Origin: Prochlorococcus marinus XMU1411
Lineage (GTDB): Bacteria > Cyanobacteriota > Cyanobacteriia > PCC-6307 > Cyanobiaceae
NCBI RefSeq assembly: GCF_017696075.1
Contig: NZ_JAAORI010000003.1
Span: forward strand, 310,001 to 374,000
Length of the DNA: 64,000 nt
Reading direction: 5' to 3'
Position 1 is the stretch's first letter. The number at the start of each line of letters is the position of its first letter. The notes below the pieces were generated by a model, which made no database searches, was not told the origin of the DNA, and was given only the letters and a program-made list of their open reading frames with translations. A program made the translations under genes and the position numbers. Shown in pieces: positions 8,891 through 18,681 of the stretch.

Positions 8891-10391
8891 TCCATTATTT
8901 TTAGAAAAATATATTAATGCAAAAAGAGTAGAGGTTTTTGACTATTTTACTTTGATTTCAAAAGTAAAATTTCTAAGAAATAAATTTAAAGAAAGCAAGA
9001 AGTCTTTTCCTTTAATAAAAAAAATTTCTAGAACTGAAAAATATAGAAAAATTATTGAAAGAATTAAAAATTTAAAGATAGATAGTGAATTAAATGACAA
9101 ATCAAAAAAAAGTAAAGATTCAGCTTCTTTAATCAAAGAAATTATGAGTTCTAGTAGCTACAAGAATATAATTTCTCAGATCAATCAATTTAAAAATAAA
9201 AAAGTTAAACAAAAAAAATTAAAAAAAAATAATAAAATACTTTCTTTAAAAAAGAAGGTTGTGAATAATGGTAATTTTGAAAACTTAATTTCTAAGATCA
9301 ATAAATATAGATCAATATTTAGAAGTTCTTTAAAATTGCAAAAAAATGACTTTATCAAATATTTGGTTTCTAATTATAAATTAAATACCCAATTTTTTAG
9401 AGAATTAAAAAAATATCAATTCTTTAATAAAGATTATTTAGTAAAGCAAAACAATAATAAAAAGTTTGATCAAAAAATTGGAGTTGTTTTTTATTCTGAT
9501 CATAATCTTATTTTTATAAGCTTAAATATTAATTTAAATAATAGAATTAAAATCAATGGAGTAACAGAAATACCAATACCAGGAAATGTCATTGGAGATT
9601 CTTTAGTAGAAGATAGTAATGAATTAGCTAATATTGCGCTCGATTCAATTAATCTATTAGATTTAAATTCCGCACCTCTTCTGGTGGTATTATCAAGTTC
9701 TTTTTTTAATATCCATACATTCAAAGCTTCCGATTTAAAGCAGATTTCACAATCAGATAGAAAAGTTCAGTCAAAAAGTCCTTACTTGCCAGATAATACA
9801 CTTGTGGATTTTTTCAGGATGTCAGATGCTCAAATCTCAAATGGTTTTGTTAGAACAACTTACTCTAAAAAAGACTTTATTAAAGGTTGGACTGACACTT
9901 TAGAAATGATCGATCTTCCAGTAATTGGTCTGGTTCCAGCAGCGCCTTTGATTTTCGATGCCATAACAAAAATAACTTTAGAAGAAAAAACTGTTTTAAT
10001 TGATATTGAATCAACGGTTACGACATTATTAATAGGGGGCGCATTATCAGAATTGAATTCTTATAAGCTTCCTTTTGGCTCAAGCTTATACATATCAAAT
10101 AATCTTAAAAATTCAGGGAAAAATTATTTTGAAAGGGTTTCAAATTCAATTGAAGTTATAATGAAAGATAATAATGAGAAGCCACCTTTAAGTATATTCG
10201 TTATGGGCTCTGGATTAGATAATCTTATTAATTCTGAATTCGACATACCTAAAGGGTTTAAGAATATTGCAGAACTAAAATTATCTGATTTTTCTTATTC
10301 TCCAAAAACTATGCAAATACATGAAACAATATCAAATTCAATAGATTCAAGAATTTTTTCGCTTGCATCAATTTTGACATTATGCGTATAA
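8880..10391 (+). CDS. pilM: PilM-like actin-fold protein with long Lys-rich N-terminal extension
   Basis: The 503-residue protein is placed by position and by actin/FtsA-like ATPase motifs in its C-terminal half: VLIDIESTVTTLLIGG near 375 (phosphate-2-type loop), LPFGSSLY, and the adenosine-type FVMGSGLDNL. PilM is the cytoplasmic ring protein that binds the PilN N-terminus. The first 190 residues are extremely rich in Lys, Asn and Ile and look like a separate coiled or disordered extension absent from textbook PilM (about 350 residues). It overlaps the genes on both sides (11 and 10 bases). Confidence 0.7.
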   Translation: MKIDPLFLEKYINAKRVEVFDYFTLISKVKFLRNKFKESKKSFPLIKKISRTEKYRKIIERIKNLKIDSELNDKSKKSKDSASLIKEIMSSSSYKNIISQINQFKNKKVKQKKLKKNNKILSLKKKVVNNGNFENLISKINKYRSIFRSSLKLQKNDFIKYLVSNYKLNTQFFRELKKYQFFNKDYLVKQNNNKKFDQKIGVVFYSDHNLIFISLNINLNNRIKINGVTEIPIPGNVIGDSLVEDSNELANIALDSINLLDLNSAPLLVVLSSSFFNIHTFKASDLKQISQSDRKVQSKSPYLPDNTLVDFFRMSDAQISNGFVRTTYSKKDFIKGWTDTLEMIDLPVIGLVPAAPLIFDAITKITLEEKTVLIDIESTVTTLLIGGALSELNSYKLPFGSSLYISNNLKNSGKNYFERVSNSIEVIMKDNNEKPPLSIFVMGSGLDNLINSEFDIPKGFKNIAELKLSDFSYSPKTMQIHETISNSIDSRIFSLASILTLCV

Positions 10392-11107
10392 ATTATAATT
10401 TTGCTTTTCAAAACTCAAAATTAACCCCTTGGGAGAGGCCATCCCCCCCTAATCTGTTGATTTCAGATGCAAGTCTGAAGAAAAAAATTAGCTACATAAT
10501 TGATCAGACTAAATTAAATAAGGAATTAATTTATCCCTCTATTTTTATTTTATTATCTAGTTTAGGGATGCAATTTTTAACTTTCTTTCCTAACAGAAAT
10601 ATCAAAAACTTAGAAAGTGATCACTTTGAGTACCAAGTTATTTCTCAGAAATTGTCTGATTTAGAATCCTCAAAAGCAAGATTTAGAAGAAAACTTAGAA
10701 ATATTGATAAATATTTTACACAAGCCACAACATCATATATGTTTGCATTTTATTTACAAAACTCTGTACCCAAAGGTGTTCAACTTAATAGCTATTCATT
10801 TAGTGATAATGGTTTTGATATTATTGCAACCGCATTCAATCTTGATGCACTTAATGAATTTATAACTTTAATAGTTGAATCACCAGTAATACTTAAAGAG
10901 TCTGTAAGTATAAATCAAGTTAATAGAAAAGATTTTGCTAAATCAAATAATTCTGATCCCGTTCCTGATTTTGAGATGGAAATTTATGGAGCTATAAAAA
11001 AATTAGAAATAGCAAAAAGAAAAGATTTGTATATAGAATCTAAAGCAAATGGTTTACTTCAAAAATTAAAAAGATTTAACAATCTAAAATTTAAACTAGG
11101 ATCTTAA
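10382..11107 (+). CDS. pilN: PilN-like inner-membrane protein
   Basis: The 241-residue bitopic protein has a roughly 55-residue cytoplasmic N-terminus, one membrane helix (YPSIFILLSSLGMQFLTFF, about 56-75), a periplasmic coiled coil and a ferredoxin-like domain (VPKGVQLNSYSF...). This is the PilN architecture. The order after PilM and before a PilO-like gene supports the call; sequence similarity alone would be weak. PilN pairs with PilO and its N-terminal tail docks in PilM. Confidence 0.72.
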   Translation: MRINYNFAFQNSKLTPWERPSPPNLLISDASLKKKISYIIDQTKLNKELIYPSIFILLSSLGMQFLTFFPNRNIKNLESDHFEYQVISQKLSDLESSKARFRRKLRNIDKYFTQATTSYMFAFYLQNSVPKGVQLNSYSFSDNGFDIIATAFNLDALNEFITLIVESPVILKESVSINQVNRKDFAKSNNSDPVPDFEMEIYGAIKKLEIAKRKDLYIESKANGLLQKLKRFNNLKFKLGS

Positions 11108-11112
11108 GGAAA

Positions 11113-11970
11113 TTGGCACAAAAAAACGATAATAATTTCTTCCAAAAACTTAAAGATATTGATCTTAATGAGATTTTTGGCAGTCTTAACGATTTTAAAA
11201 TAGAGGATCTTAAAAATATCAATTACAAAAGATTGTTTTATGATATTCGCAAATCTAAGCACACCAAACCAATACTAGGCATTACTTTTGCTGGATTGTT
11301 ATCCGTGCTTGTTTTAATACCCAAATTTGAATTATTAGTTTCAACACGTAAGAAGTTAAAGCAGTTTAGAAAAGAATCACAAAACTTGCCTTTTAAGCTT
11401 TCGCAATTAAAGGAGGCGAAGAAAGAATTTAAAGAAGTTGAAAAAATAATGACAGATGTTAATAATTCTTTTTTAAGAAATAATCAATTAGTTTTTATTA
11501 CCCAACTATTAAATGAAGTAGCTTTAAAATCAAATGTAAGACTCAATTCTTTTTCGCCAATACTAAAGCCTGATTCCTCGAAATTATGTAAAAAGTCAAC
11601 AATTCAAAAGCAATCAAAAGAATTCAAATCTAAACAAAAGAAACAAAATTCATCTCAGAAAGGTTCAACTTTAGATAATTTTTATGAGGTCAGTTTTAGT
11701 TCTGATTATTTAGATATCCTAAAGTTCCTTAATTTAGTTCAAGAATATGACGTAACTGTTATTCCTTATTGTTTAGAAGTTGAATCTGAATTAAACATTA
11801 CAACACAAATTTCAAAAAAAGATACTAAAAATGAATCCTTAATTATTCCATTGGACGAACTTGGTAGACCTATTAATAGCTCTTATGAAATTGATGAAAT
11901 AAAGGAAAATTCTAAATTAGGAAAAGTAATTACGAGGATTATTTTTAAGATCCCTTCTTATACCAGATAA
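11113..11970 (+). CDS. pilO: PilO-like inner-membrane protein
   Basis: The 285-residue protein has a 55-residue N-terminal tail, one helix (PILGITFAGLLSVLVLI, about 53-69), a coiled coil (about 75-115) and a C-terminal domain interrupted by a Lys/Ser/Gln-rich insert. Domain order and position match PilO, the PilN partner. Start is TTG at 11113, six bases after the pilN stop and preceded by AAGGA. Confidence 0.7.
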   Translation: MAQKNDNNFFQKLKDIDLNEIFGSLNDFKIEDLKNINYKRLFYDIRKSKHTKPILGITFAGLLSVLVLIPKFELLVSTRKKLKQFRKESQNLPFKLSQLKEAKKEFKEVEKIMTDVNNSFLRNNQLVFITQLLNEVALKSNVRLNSFSPILKPDSSKLCKKSTIQKQSKEFKSKQKKQNSSQKGSTLDNFYEVSFSSDYLDILKFLNLVQEYDVTVIPYCLEVESELNITTQISKKDTKNESLIIPLDELGRPINSSYEIDEIKENSKLGKVITRIIFKIPSYTR

Positions 11971-12084
11971 ATAATTTTCAAACAAACAAATTACTAATAT
12001 AACTGAATAAAAATACTTGAGAATAAATTATTAGTCCTAAGTTAGTACAAATTGCTATCATTATAGGAAATATAATGACGAACA

Positions 12085-13782
12085 TTGTATCCGCAAAGAA
12101 AGTCGATTCAAAGATCTATAGTTTTACTAGTATTTACATGTTTTTTTGGAGCGCCTAATATTGCTCAAGAATTGTTAAATACTAAATCTCAGAAGAAAAT
12201 TTTTTTAGATAATAGTAAATCTTTCTTATCAGAATTAAAAATTTCTAATAAAGATAATTTCTCAAGAAATCAACTTATTTCATCCTCCATAATAAATCCG
12301 AATCTTTTAGATATTGAAGGCCCGAAAGTTTCTTTAGTTTTCAAACAAGCTAAAGCAAAGGAAATTTTTGAGTATTTAGCAAAAATAGCAAATTATGGAT
12401 TCGTTTGGGTTAAAAATAATCCTAATGATGAATCTAAGTTCGATAATGATCGTTTAATATCTATGACTTTGAATGATGAGACTTACAAAAAGGCATTTAA
12501 CTCCCTGCTTCTGGCCAGTGGGTTACAAGCAAAATTACATGATAATGTCTTATATGTTGGACCTAATGTCAGGAACACTGTATTTACTCAAAGAGCTACA
12601 GATGTTTATCAATTAAATCAAATTAGCGCAAGTTCAGCCGCTGACTACTTAGCCAATCTTGGAGCTAGCGTTACTAAAACATTTACTATCACAACTTCAG
12701 TTACTTCTGGGACGTCTCAATCTCAAGCGGTACAAGGTTCTTCTGCTTCGTCAACTACCACAGATCAATCAGAAACTTCTGTAAAAGTATATGGAGCGAG
12801 TATTGGTCCATTGGTTGGACTTATTGCAACAACGGATGAAAGATTACAAACAGTCACCATGGTTGGTGAAGATCAATTAATAAATTTAGCGAAATCATTT
12901 TTGGGAAAATTAGATATCAGACAAAAACAAGTTGCTTTAAGCGTTAAAGTTTTGGACGTAAACTTGTCTGATAAGAATTCCTCAATGAAAGATTATGGGG
13001 GTACTTTGGATGATGCATTTATTATTGGTACACAAGGAAAAATAAAATCTGCATTTGGTGCATATTTGCCTACATTCCCAGATGCAGGCGGTTCGCTTAA
13101 TTCTAATCCAGGTTCTACTATTCAAAACAAATCTTTTTTTGGATTACTTGAGGCAAGTATAGAAAATGGATCAACCAAAGTATTAGCAAGTCCTACTTTA
13201 TTACTGAGTGAGTCTAAACTAACTGATGCGGGAAATGATAAAGGTATTGGAAGAAAAATTGGTAGCGAAGGATTTGTAGTTATTGGAGATAAGGTTCCAG
13301 TAGATGCTACGCAGGGAGAAGGAGGAGCATGTTCCTATAGTTACGATACTGTTGGAGTGAGTTTAGGAGCAAAGATTTTGGGAATCGATGAAAATAATTA
13401 CGTTACTTTCACAATGACTCCTATTGTTACTGGAATATCAGGAAGCTTTAATGTGGTTGGATGTGGATTGGTATCTAAAATAAATAATAGAAGGCTTGAT
13501 ACAGGTGCAATTCGTATAAAAGATGGAGAGACTCTAGTACTTACTGGAATAATCCAAGAGACTGATGTAGATACAACTTACAAATATCCAATACTTGGCG
13601 ATATTCCTTTATTAGGAGCTTTGTTTAGATCAAAACAAACTAATAATGATCAAAGAGAATTAATTATTTTAGTCACTCCAAAAGTCTTAGATGACGATAC
13701 CACTATTAATAACAAAAAATATGATCTTGAATTTATTAGTGAAGATGCAAATAACTTATATAATAATTTAAATTCTAAATAA
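12085..13782 (+). CDS. pilQ: T4P secretin (outer-membrane channel)
   Basis: PilQ forms the outer-membrane gate through which the pilus passes. The 565-residue protein has a signal peptide, an STN/N0-like domain (about 70-150, KAKEIFEYLAKIANYGFVW), an N1-type domain split by a Ser/Thr-rich insert (about 205-235), and a C-terminal secretin core with VLTGIIQETD...PILGDIPLLGALF and LIILVTPKV. It is shorter than proteobacterial PilQ and lacks AMIN domains. Start is TTG at 12085; an upstream stop rules out a much longer start. It ends the pilP-M-N-O-Q run. Confidence 0.92.
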   Translation: MYPQRKSIQRSIVLLVFTCFFGAPNIAQELLNTKSQKKIFLDNSKSFLSELKISNKDNFSRNQLISSSIINPNLLDIEGPKVSLVFKQAKAKEIFEYLAKIANYGFVWVKNNPNDESKFDNDRLISMTLNDETYKKAFNSLLLASGLQAKLHDNVLYVGPNVRNTVFTQRATDVYQLNQISASSAADYLANLGASVTKTFTITTSVTSGTSQSQAVQGSSASSTTTDQSETSVKVYGASIGPLVGLIATTDERLQTVTMVGEDQLINLAKSFLGKLDIRQKQVALSVKVLDVNLSDKNSSMKDYGGTLDDAFIIGTQGKIKSAFGAYLPTFPDAGGSLNSNPGSTIQNKSFFGLLEASIENGSTKVLASPTLLLSESKLTDAGNDKGIGRKIGSEGFVVIGDKVPVDATQGEGGACSYSYDTVGVSLGAKILGIDENNYVTFTMTPIVTGISGSFNVVGCGLVSKINNRRLDTGAIRIKDGETLVLTGIIQETDVDTTYKYPILGDIPLLGALFRSKQTNNDQRELIILVTPKVLDDDTTINNKKYDLEFISEDANNLYNNLNSK

Positions 13783-13816
13783 AGTACTTTTATTTAATTT
13801 TTATTAAATGCTTACT

Positions 13817-15307
13817 TTATTTGATATGAACGCAATAAGATTCTGCTCCCTTTGATAGTGAACCTAACCATTGGTTATTGAAAATATTTTTTGAATCTTC
13901 GCAGTAGTTGTTATAAAGAGATATGCTGTCGATTAATAAAGCTCCAGTAGCAGATTTACTTCTAGTGAACTGATTATATTCACTTACTATATCAGCGAAA
14001 TCTCCTTCAGATGATCCAGCACAAGGTTGTCCAGAAGATGCAGAAACTATATTTGGCTTCCATGCGCTTAAAATTATCAACTGACCGACATATTCAGATT
14101 CTAAAATTCTGCAAATGTCATCCCAAGGATCTATTGCAGTTTCTCTTTCTGCTCTTAAATTATTTAAAAAGTTCAATGCATTAACTTTATTTGTAGAAGA
14201 AAGTTCTTGAGGTCCATTTTCAAACAAATAATTTGAAGAACTATTATTTGAAATAATTTGAACATACATTTTATTACCATCGGACAGATTATTTGATGAT
14301 GGTAATTGATTTATATGTTGTTTTAAGCTGCTTATCATATATTCAAACAAATTCTTACCATTTATTCTTGGAGATAATACTTCAGGTTCACTAATTGGCT
14401 GCCAATTACCATTTATTATTTCACCGTTGAAGTGAAGGTAATCTTCATGCATAAAAAAAGAATTATCTATTAAATAGGTAATTCTATTAGATCTTAAACA
14501 AACGCCAAGCCAACAGCACTTTCCCCCAAAACATAATGGGGAATTATCAAAGTTATTTAAATTTAACTGAGAAATATTAATTTGACTTTGATCTTGTATC
14601 GAACTGAATCCACCTATTGAAGCTATAGATCTTAGTTGATTATTATTTATTCCTTCTTGAGGATCGCCAGCCTCAATTTGTATTTCGATTGCTTTTTTAA
14701 ATTCATCTACACAAAATGAAATCCCTTTTATTGTTTTTAATGAATCCCATCCATCAGGACAATTGATTTTTTTATAATTTGTCGATGAAGTAATTCCATC
14801 GAGTAATATTGTTTCCTGAAATTTTATAAAGGAAGGTGATATATAATATCCTAATTCATTGTATTGGGGGCCATATCTTATTAGTGTATATGGCGATTTT
14901 TCGTTATTTTGACTTGGTCTAAGAGAATAAACAATTGGACATTCAACTTGATTTAAAGTAAGTTGATCACCCTTTGGCATATAGTCGCTTTTAGCAAGAG
15001 CTTGATTTGGTATGCTTATTCCAAAAAGGAATTCTCCTTCATCGGGCATTTTGCAGTTGTTATTGAATAGAGTAATATCCGCTTCGTTATCAATTATTCT
15101 TTTACTTGATTTCACTTCATCTAAAATAAAATCCAAAGTATCACTTATTCTTCCATTGATTCCCATTTGAGTTTCATCAATTTTATTTCCCCTGAGAGCA
15201 ATTTGTAATATTGAAAATCCAATACTTATTGCAGTTATTGACATAGCCCCTGCAATTATCAGTTCAATTATTGTAAAGCCATTTTTTTTATGTATTTTAT
15301 TATTCAT
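13817..15307 (-). CDS. PilW-like prepilin with C-terminal vWA-like domain (modular pilin)
   Basis: A 10-residue leader ends in Gly and is followed by FTIIELIIAG (Glu at +5), the class III prepilin signature. The protein runs to 496 residues instead of about 200. After the pilin domain comes a Cys-rich loop (CFGGKCCWLGVC, 259-270), then from about 277 a von Willebrand A-like fold: YLIDNSFFM (the DxSxS position reads D281-N-S283-F-F), KMYVQIISNN, T390/D393 and GQLIILSAWKPN (409-419). vWA-bearing modular pilins act as tip adhesins in other bacteria. The metal site looks degenerate (second Ser replaced by Phe). It is last in the minor-pilin operon. Confidence 0.75.
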   Translation of the reverse strand: MNNKIHKKNGFTIIELIIAGAMSITAISIGFSILQIALRGNKIDETQMGINGRISDTLDFILDEVKSSKRIIDNEADITLFNNNCKMPDEGEFLFGISIPNQALAKSDYMPKGDQLTLNQVECPIVYSLRPSQNNEKSPYTLIRYGPQYNELGYYISPSFIKFQETILLDGITSSTNYKKINCPDGWDSLKTIKGISFCVDEFKKAIEIQIEAGDPQEGINNNQLRSIASIGGFSSIQDQSQINISQLNLNNFDNSPLCFGGKCCWLGVCLRSNRITYLIDNSFFMHEDYLHFNGEIINGNWQPISEPEVLSPRINGKNLFEYMISSLKQHINQLPSSNNLSDGNKMYVQIISNNSSSNYLFENGPQELSSTNKVNALNFLNNLRAERETAIDPWDDICRILESEYVGQLIILSAWKPNIVSASSGQPCAGSSEGDFADIVSEYNQFTRSKSATGALLIDSISLYNNYCEDSKNIFNNQWLGSLSKGAESYCVHIK

Positions 15308-15312
15308 TCTAT

Positions 15313-15921
15313 TTAAGATGCTTCACACTTATTGGGAGTTAAAATATTATTTTGATCTATTTGACTTACTGGCATTTGACCTGAAATCCACTCTTTATCT
15401 ATGAATTTCCCTTTAACAATATGACCTGTTGGCGATTTTATGACGAGGCAGTTTAGTAGTTTTGCCCCTGAATTAAAGTATCTTGAGCCTATTACAATAA
15501 CCACTGAACCATCTGAACTTATTCTTCCGTTTGGAGTAATGCGAAAGTCTAAATTTGTGACTTGAAAAATAGAATTATTGATGGCTGGGGCCAAGGAATT
15601 AATGGTTCTGGATTGTCCACTACAAGAAACATCATAACCATAATAGTTTTTATCATTAGGAACGCTATTATAAGAAATCGAATTTGTATTAACATTACAA
15701 ATAGAACCCCATCTTCTAGCATCTAATCTTACTACTCGGAAATATTCTCTTAGTTCTCTAGTATAAGAGTTTACTTGTTCTGTCCTAATCCAATTTAGAA
15801 AACTGGGTAACATTAAACCTGAAAAAATACTTATTATCCCTACTACAATTATAAGTTCAACTATAGTAAATCCAAAAGATTTACTTTTTAAAAGAGATTT
15901 CTTACTCAAAAGTGAGTTCAT
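15313..15921 (-). CDS. GspH/FimU-like minor prepilin
   Basis: With the ATG at 15921 the leader is 17 residues ending in Gly, followed by FTIVELIIVVGIISIFSG with Glu at +5. The remaining roughly 185 residues are a beta-rich pseudopilin domain of normal length with three cysteines. I prefer this ATG to GTG at 15939 because it falls one base after the stop of the preceding gene. GspH/FimU-type pilins form part of the priming tip complex. Stop to next ATG spacing is five bases, so this is one operon. Confidence 0.8.
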   Translation of the reverse strand: MNSLLSKKSLLKSKSFGFTIVELIIVVGIISIFSGLMLPSFLNWIRTEQVNSYTRELREYFRVVRLDARRWGSICNVNTNSISYNSVPNDKNYYGYDVSCSGQSRTINSLAPAINNSIFQVTNLDFRITPNGRISSDGSVVIVIGSRYFNSGAKLLNCLVIKSPTGHIVKGKFIDKEWISGQMPVSQIDQNNILTPNKCEAS

Positions 15922-15922
15922 T

Positions 15923-16498
15923 TTAAATAATTTGTTCACACCAGCTATGAGCTTCTGGAGTCAGGTCAATACTTAACCAATGTTTGTTATTTTCTCCCCA
16001 TTGCACTCTGTAATTTAATGTTGCTATGGAATTATTTAGTGATTCATTATTAATAGGTGCAGAGATATTCAATTCTCTTGTTATTAGAACCTTACCACCG
16101 CTAAATACTTTGCTTCTCTCTTTACCAGGTTGCCAGGATTGAATCATTTCGTTTTCTGAACTAGAGTCCAAAACCCAACTTGGTAGATTAATTATTTCCT
16201 CTGAAAAGTTACTACATGTTTGGTTTGATAATCTATATTCACCAGAGTTTTTATCGTAAGACATAGACCATAAATCTAATTTTAATCTCTCGATATCTCT
16301 TTCAATTTCTTTATTTATGGAACGAATGAGGTTAGAAGAATGAACTGTACCAAGACGTAAAGAGGAGAAATAAATTCCATATGTAATAACCCCTGCTAAA
16401 AGACTTATGCTAAGTATGGCGTCAACCATTCCAAAACCATTTTTTTTAAAACTTATATTTTGAGTAATTATTTGATTTAATTTCTTATTTATATTCAT
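15923..16498 (-). CDS. PilV/GspI-like minor prepilin with Asp at +5
   Basis: The ATG at 16498 overlaps the upstream stop as ATGA, which decides the start (an in-frame codon at 16522 is less likely). The 191-residue protein has a basic leader ending in Gly21 and then FGMVDAILSISLLAG. The usual Glu at +5 is Asp, a conservative change. The rest is a short pseudopilin domain. It sits between the large 711-residue protein and the GspH-like pilin, an arrangement that mirrors minor-pilin and pseudopilin operons. Confidence 0.75.
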   Translation of the reverse strand: MNINKKLNQIITQNISFKKNGFGMVDAILSISLLAGVITYGIYFSSLRLGTVHSSNLIRSINKEIERDIERLKLDLWSMSYDKNSGEYRLSNQTCSNFSEEIINLPSWVLDSSSENEMIQSWQPGKERSKVFSGGKVLITRELNISAPINNESLNNSIATLNYRVQWGENNKHWLSIDLTPEAHSWCEQII

Positions 16499-18630
16499 TG
16501 AAAATCTCGCAGAGTATCCCAAAGGATTATTGATTTACCTCTATAGTATTTAATTCCCCAATTAAATTCATTACCATGCCATTCTTTTATTTTTTCTTTA
16601 AAGCTTTCAGAAAATTCCCATGTTTTATCTCCAGTAGCATCAAAACATAAATTTTTTACCCATGCCGCACCTGTAAAGTTCCTAATTGTTTCTTTATTAA
16701 GAGATTGAACTTTAATATTGAAAGCTTCTAACCAAAGTTTAGCTAAATTGTAATCTGTTAAATTACTTCCTAAATTAATATCATTTTCATCATTTTTAGG
16801 ATTAAGGATTGCGAAATGACCTGGATAGGAATACATCATATTTTGATTATTTAAACGATTGATATTTATTGTTTGAAAGCTTCTTAAATGATAATTACCA
16901 GTAGAATTATCAAAAAGTAAAAACACGTTATTTGTCAATGAATTAAATTGTGTACCTAATGGTAAATCACTTACTCTTTCTCCAACTCCTATAACCTCAA
17001 TATTATTGAAAAGATTGCTTTCTCTTAAACCTCCATATGGTATGAGTCTTAGGTCAGAATTTAAAATAAGGTTTGTAATCTTGTCATCAACTGAATTACC
17101 AATTGTATTTTTAATATATCCGTAAGATCCTCTTGAAGTTATTACCATCCCGCTATTGATTCCCTCTTCTTCATTATTAATTTGAACCCAATTAGAGTTT
17201 GGCGTTACTGAAATAAAAGTAGTCTTTGGTCCATAAATAAAAGAACCAAATTTGCTTGTAGAATCATCACTTGTATTATCAATTAAAAAGCTATGTCCAG
17301 GTAAAAGATTATTATCTATTGGGTAACTAATATTTGCATATGTAATATTGTTTTTAAAAGCTACCCCACCATTGTTATCTTCACGATTGCAAACTAATTT
17401 GTTTATTTCAGATTGATTTTTTTGTTTAAAAAGTATAGTAAGGTTTTCTGGCTTACCAGTTCCGCAATCTCCAGTTCCATTTTTATGGCAGAAAATGCCT
17501 CCATTGCTTATATCAATATCCCCCATTATTTCAAGGATAACTTTTGATTCATCGGTAGTGGAGACTTCGAATTTCGAACCAGGACCTTTTGCGTAAAGTG
17601 AATATATACGATAAGTTTTTTGAGTTGAATTTTCTGCATCTAATTTGCAATTGGTATTAATATCTTCATAATTATTTTTTGTACAAATTAATGTTCCAAT
17701 ATCGATTACATTTTTCAATCTAGGTTGTTTGGGAAGACTCAAAGGTTGTATCCATATTCCCCCATTCCCAGGTTCAGGTAATATTGAATTTTCTCCTTTA
17801 GCTAATTCTTTTAAATTTTGACAGTCATTAATATTATCAAGATTCATCCTCCAAATTATCGAACCTTTTGCATTATAAAAAGGAAGTATATTTAGATTTC
17901 CAAGGAAAAGAGAATCTTTTTTATCTGAATTATTTTCTCCAATTCCAAAGAAACCGAATCCTGATTCTGGTATATCGCTATTTACTTGAATATTGACTCT
18001 TAGTTTATTTGAAGCAGATTCTTTAGTACTATCTATTGGGGATGATATACCTTCAATAAGAATTGAATTAATACCAGAATTTTCAGTGCCTATATATTTT
18101 GTAGAAATTAAGTTAAAAGATTGTTCAAATTCTTTTTCTAAATTTGCTGAAAAGTTTCCTATTATGTTTGACCCAATGAATAAATTCCTAACTAGTTGCT
18201 GTTCTTCCTCCCACGATGAATTTTCATTAGTTGTACAGAAAGGAGCTTTTTGCCTACCACTGCAGTTCTCTTCATCATTACACCAAGAATCATCAGTCCA
18301 ATATTCATTGGATGGATTCGATATATTTGTTAATTCACAATCAGTAGATTTATCTGAGCAATTATTTACAATCCAAAAATAATTAAATAATCTCCCTCGA
18401 GAATTGTCATTAAATAATGAACGTAATCTAGCGATCCCTGAATAAGAAGAAGCTTTTGCTAGAAGTTCTTGTCTATTTATTCTTGATCCAGTTAGGCTTA
18501 ATATTGATGCCGCCATTAAGCCACTTACACCTACTGCAATTCCAATTCCTATTATTAATATTTGAGGTAAAGCAAATCCTTGATTATTTTTTATGAAACT
18601 AATTTGAAAAAATTTTTTCCAATAAAACAT
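16495..18630 (-). CDS. Very large GspK/PilX-like minor pilin
   Basis: The 711-residue protein starts with a basic leader, Gly18, then FALPQILIIGIGIAVGVSGLM. This is a prepilin-type helix but with Gln at +5 in place of Glu. GspK and PilX-type tip pilins are the largest minor pilins and tolerate loss of Glu5 because they sit at the filament tip. The 650-residue ectodomain has about 12 cysteines, beta-rich segments and no family I recognise. It is the first gene of the operon that continues with the PilV-, GspH- and PilW-like genes, and follows 51 bases after the major-pilin-like gene. Confidence 0.7.
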   Translation of the reverse strand: MFYWKKFFQISFIKNNQGFALPQILIIGIGIAVGVSGLMAASILSLTGSRINRQELLAKASSYSGIARLRSLFNDNSRGRLFNYFWIVNNCSDKSTDCELTNISNPSNEYWTDDSWCNDEENCSGRQKAPFCTTNENSSWEEEQQLVRNLFIGSNIIGNFSANLEKEFEQSFNLISTKYIGTENSGINSILIEGISSPIDSTKESASNKLRVNIQVNSDIPESGFGFFGIGENNSDKKDSLFLGNLNILPFYNAKGSIIWRMNLDNINDCQNLKELAKGENSILPEPGNGGIWIQPLSLPKQPRLKNVIDIGTLICTKNNYEDINTNCKLDAENSTQKTYRIYSLYAKGPGSKFEVSTTDESKVILEIMGDIDISNGGIFCHKNGTGDCGTGKPENLTILFKQKNQSEINKLVCNREDNNGGVAFKNNITYANISYPIDNNLLPGHSFLIDNTSDDSTSKFGSFIYGPKTTFISVTPNSNWVQINNEEEGINSGMVITSRGSYGYIKNTIGNSVDDKITNLILNSDLRLIPYGGLRESNLFNNIEVIGVGERVSDLPLGTQFNSLTNNVFLLFDNSTGNYHLRSFQTININRLNNQNMMYSYPGHFAILNPKNDENDINLGSNLTDYNLAKLWLEAFNIKVQSLNKETIRNFTGAAWVKNLCFDATGDKTWEFSESFKEKIKEWHGNEFNWGIKYYRGKSIILWDTLRDFQ

Positions 18631-18681
18631 TTAATTAAAAAAGTTTGAAAACAAACTTTTAGTTTTCTTATAGACTAAGAA

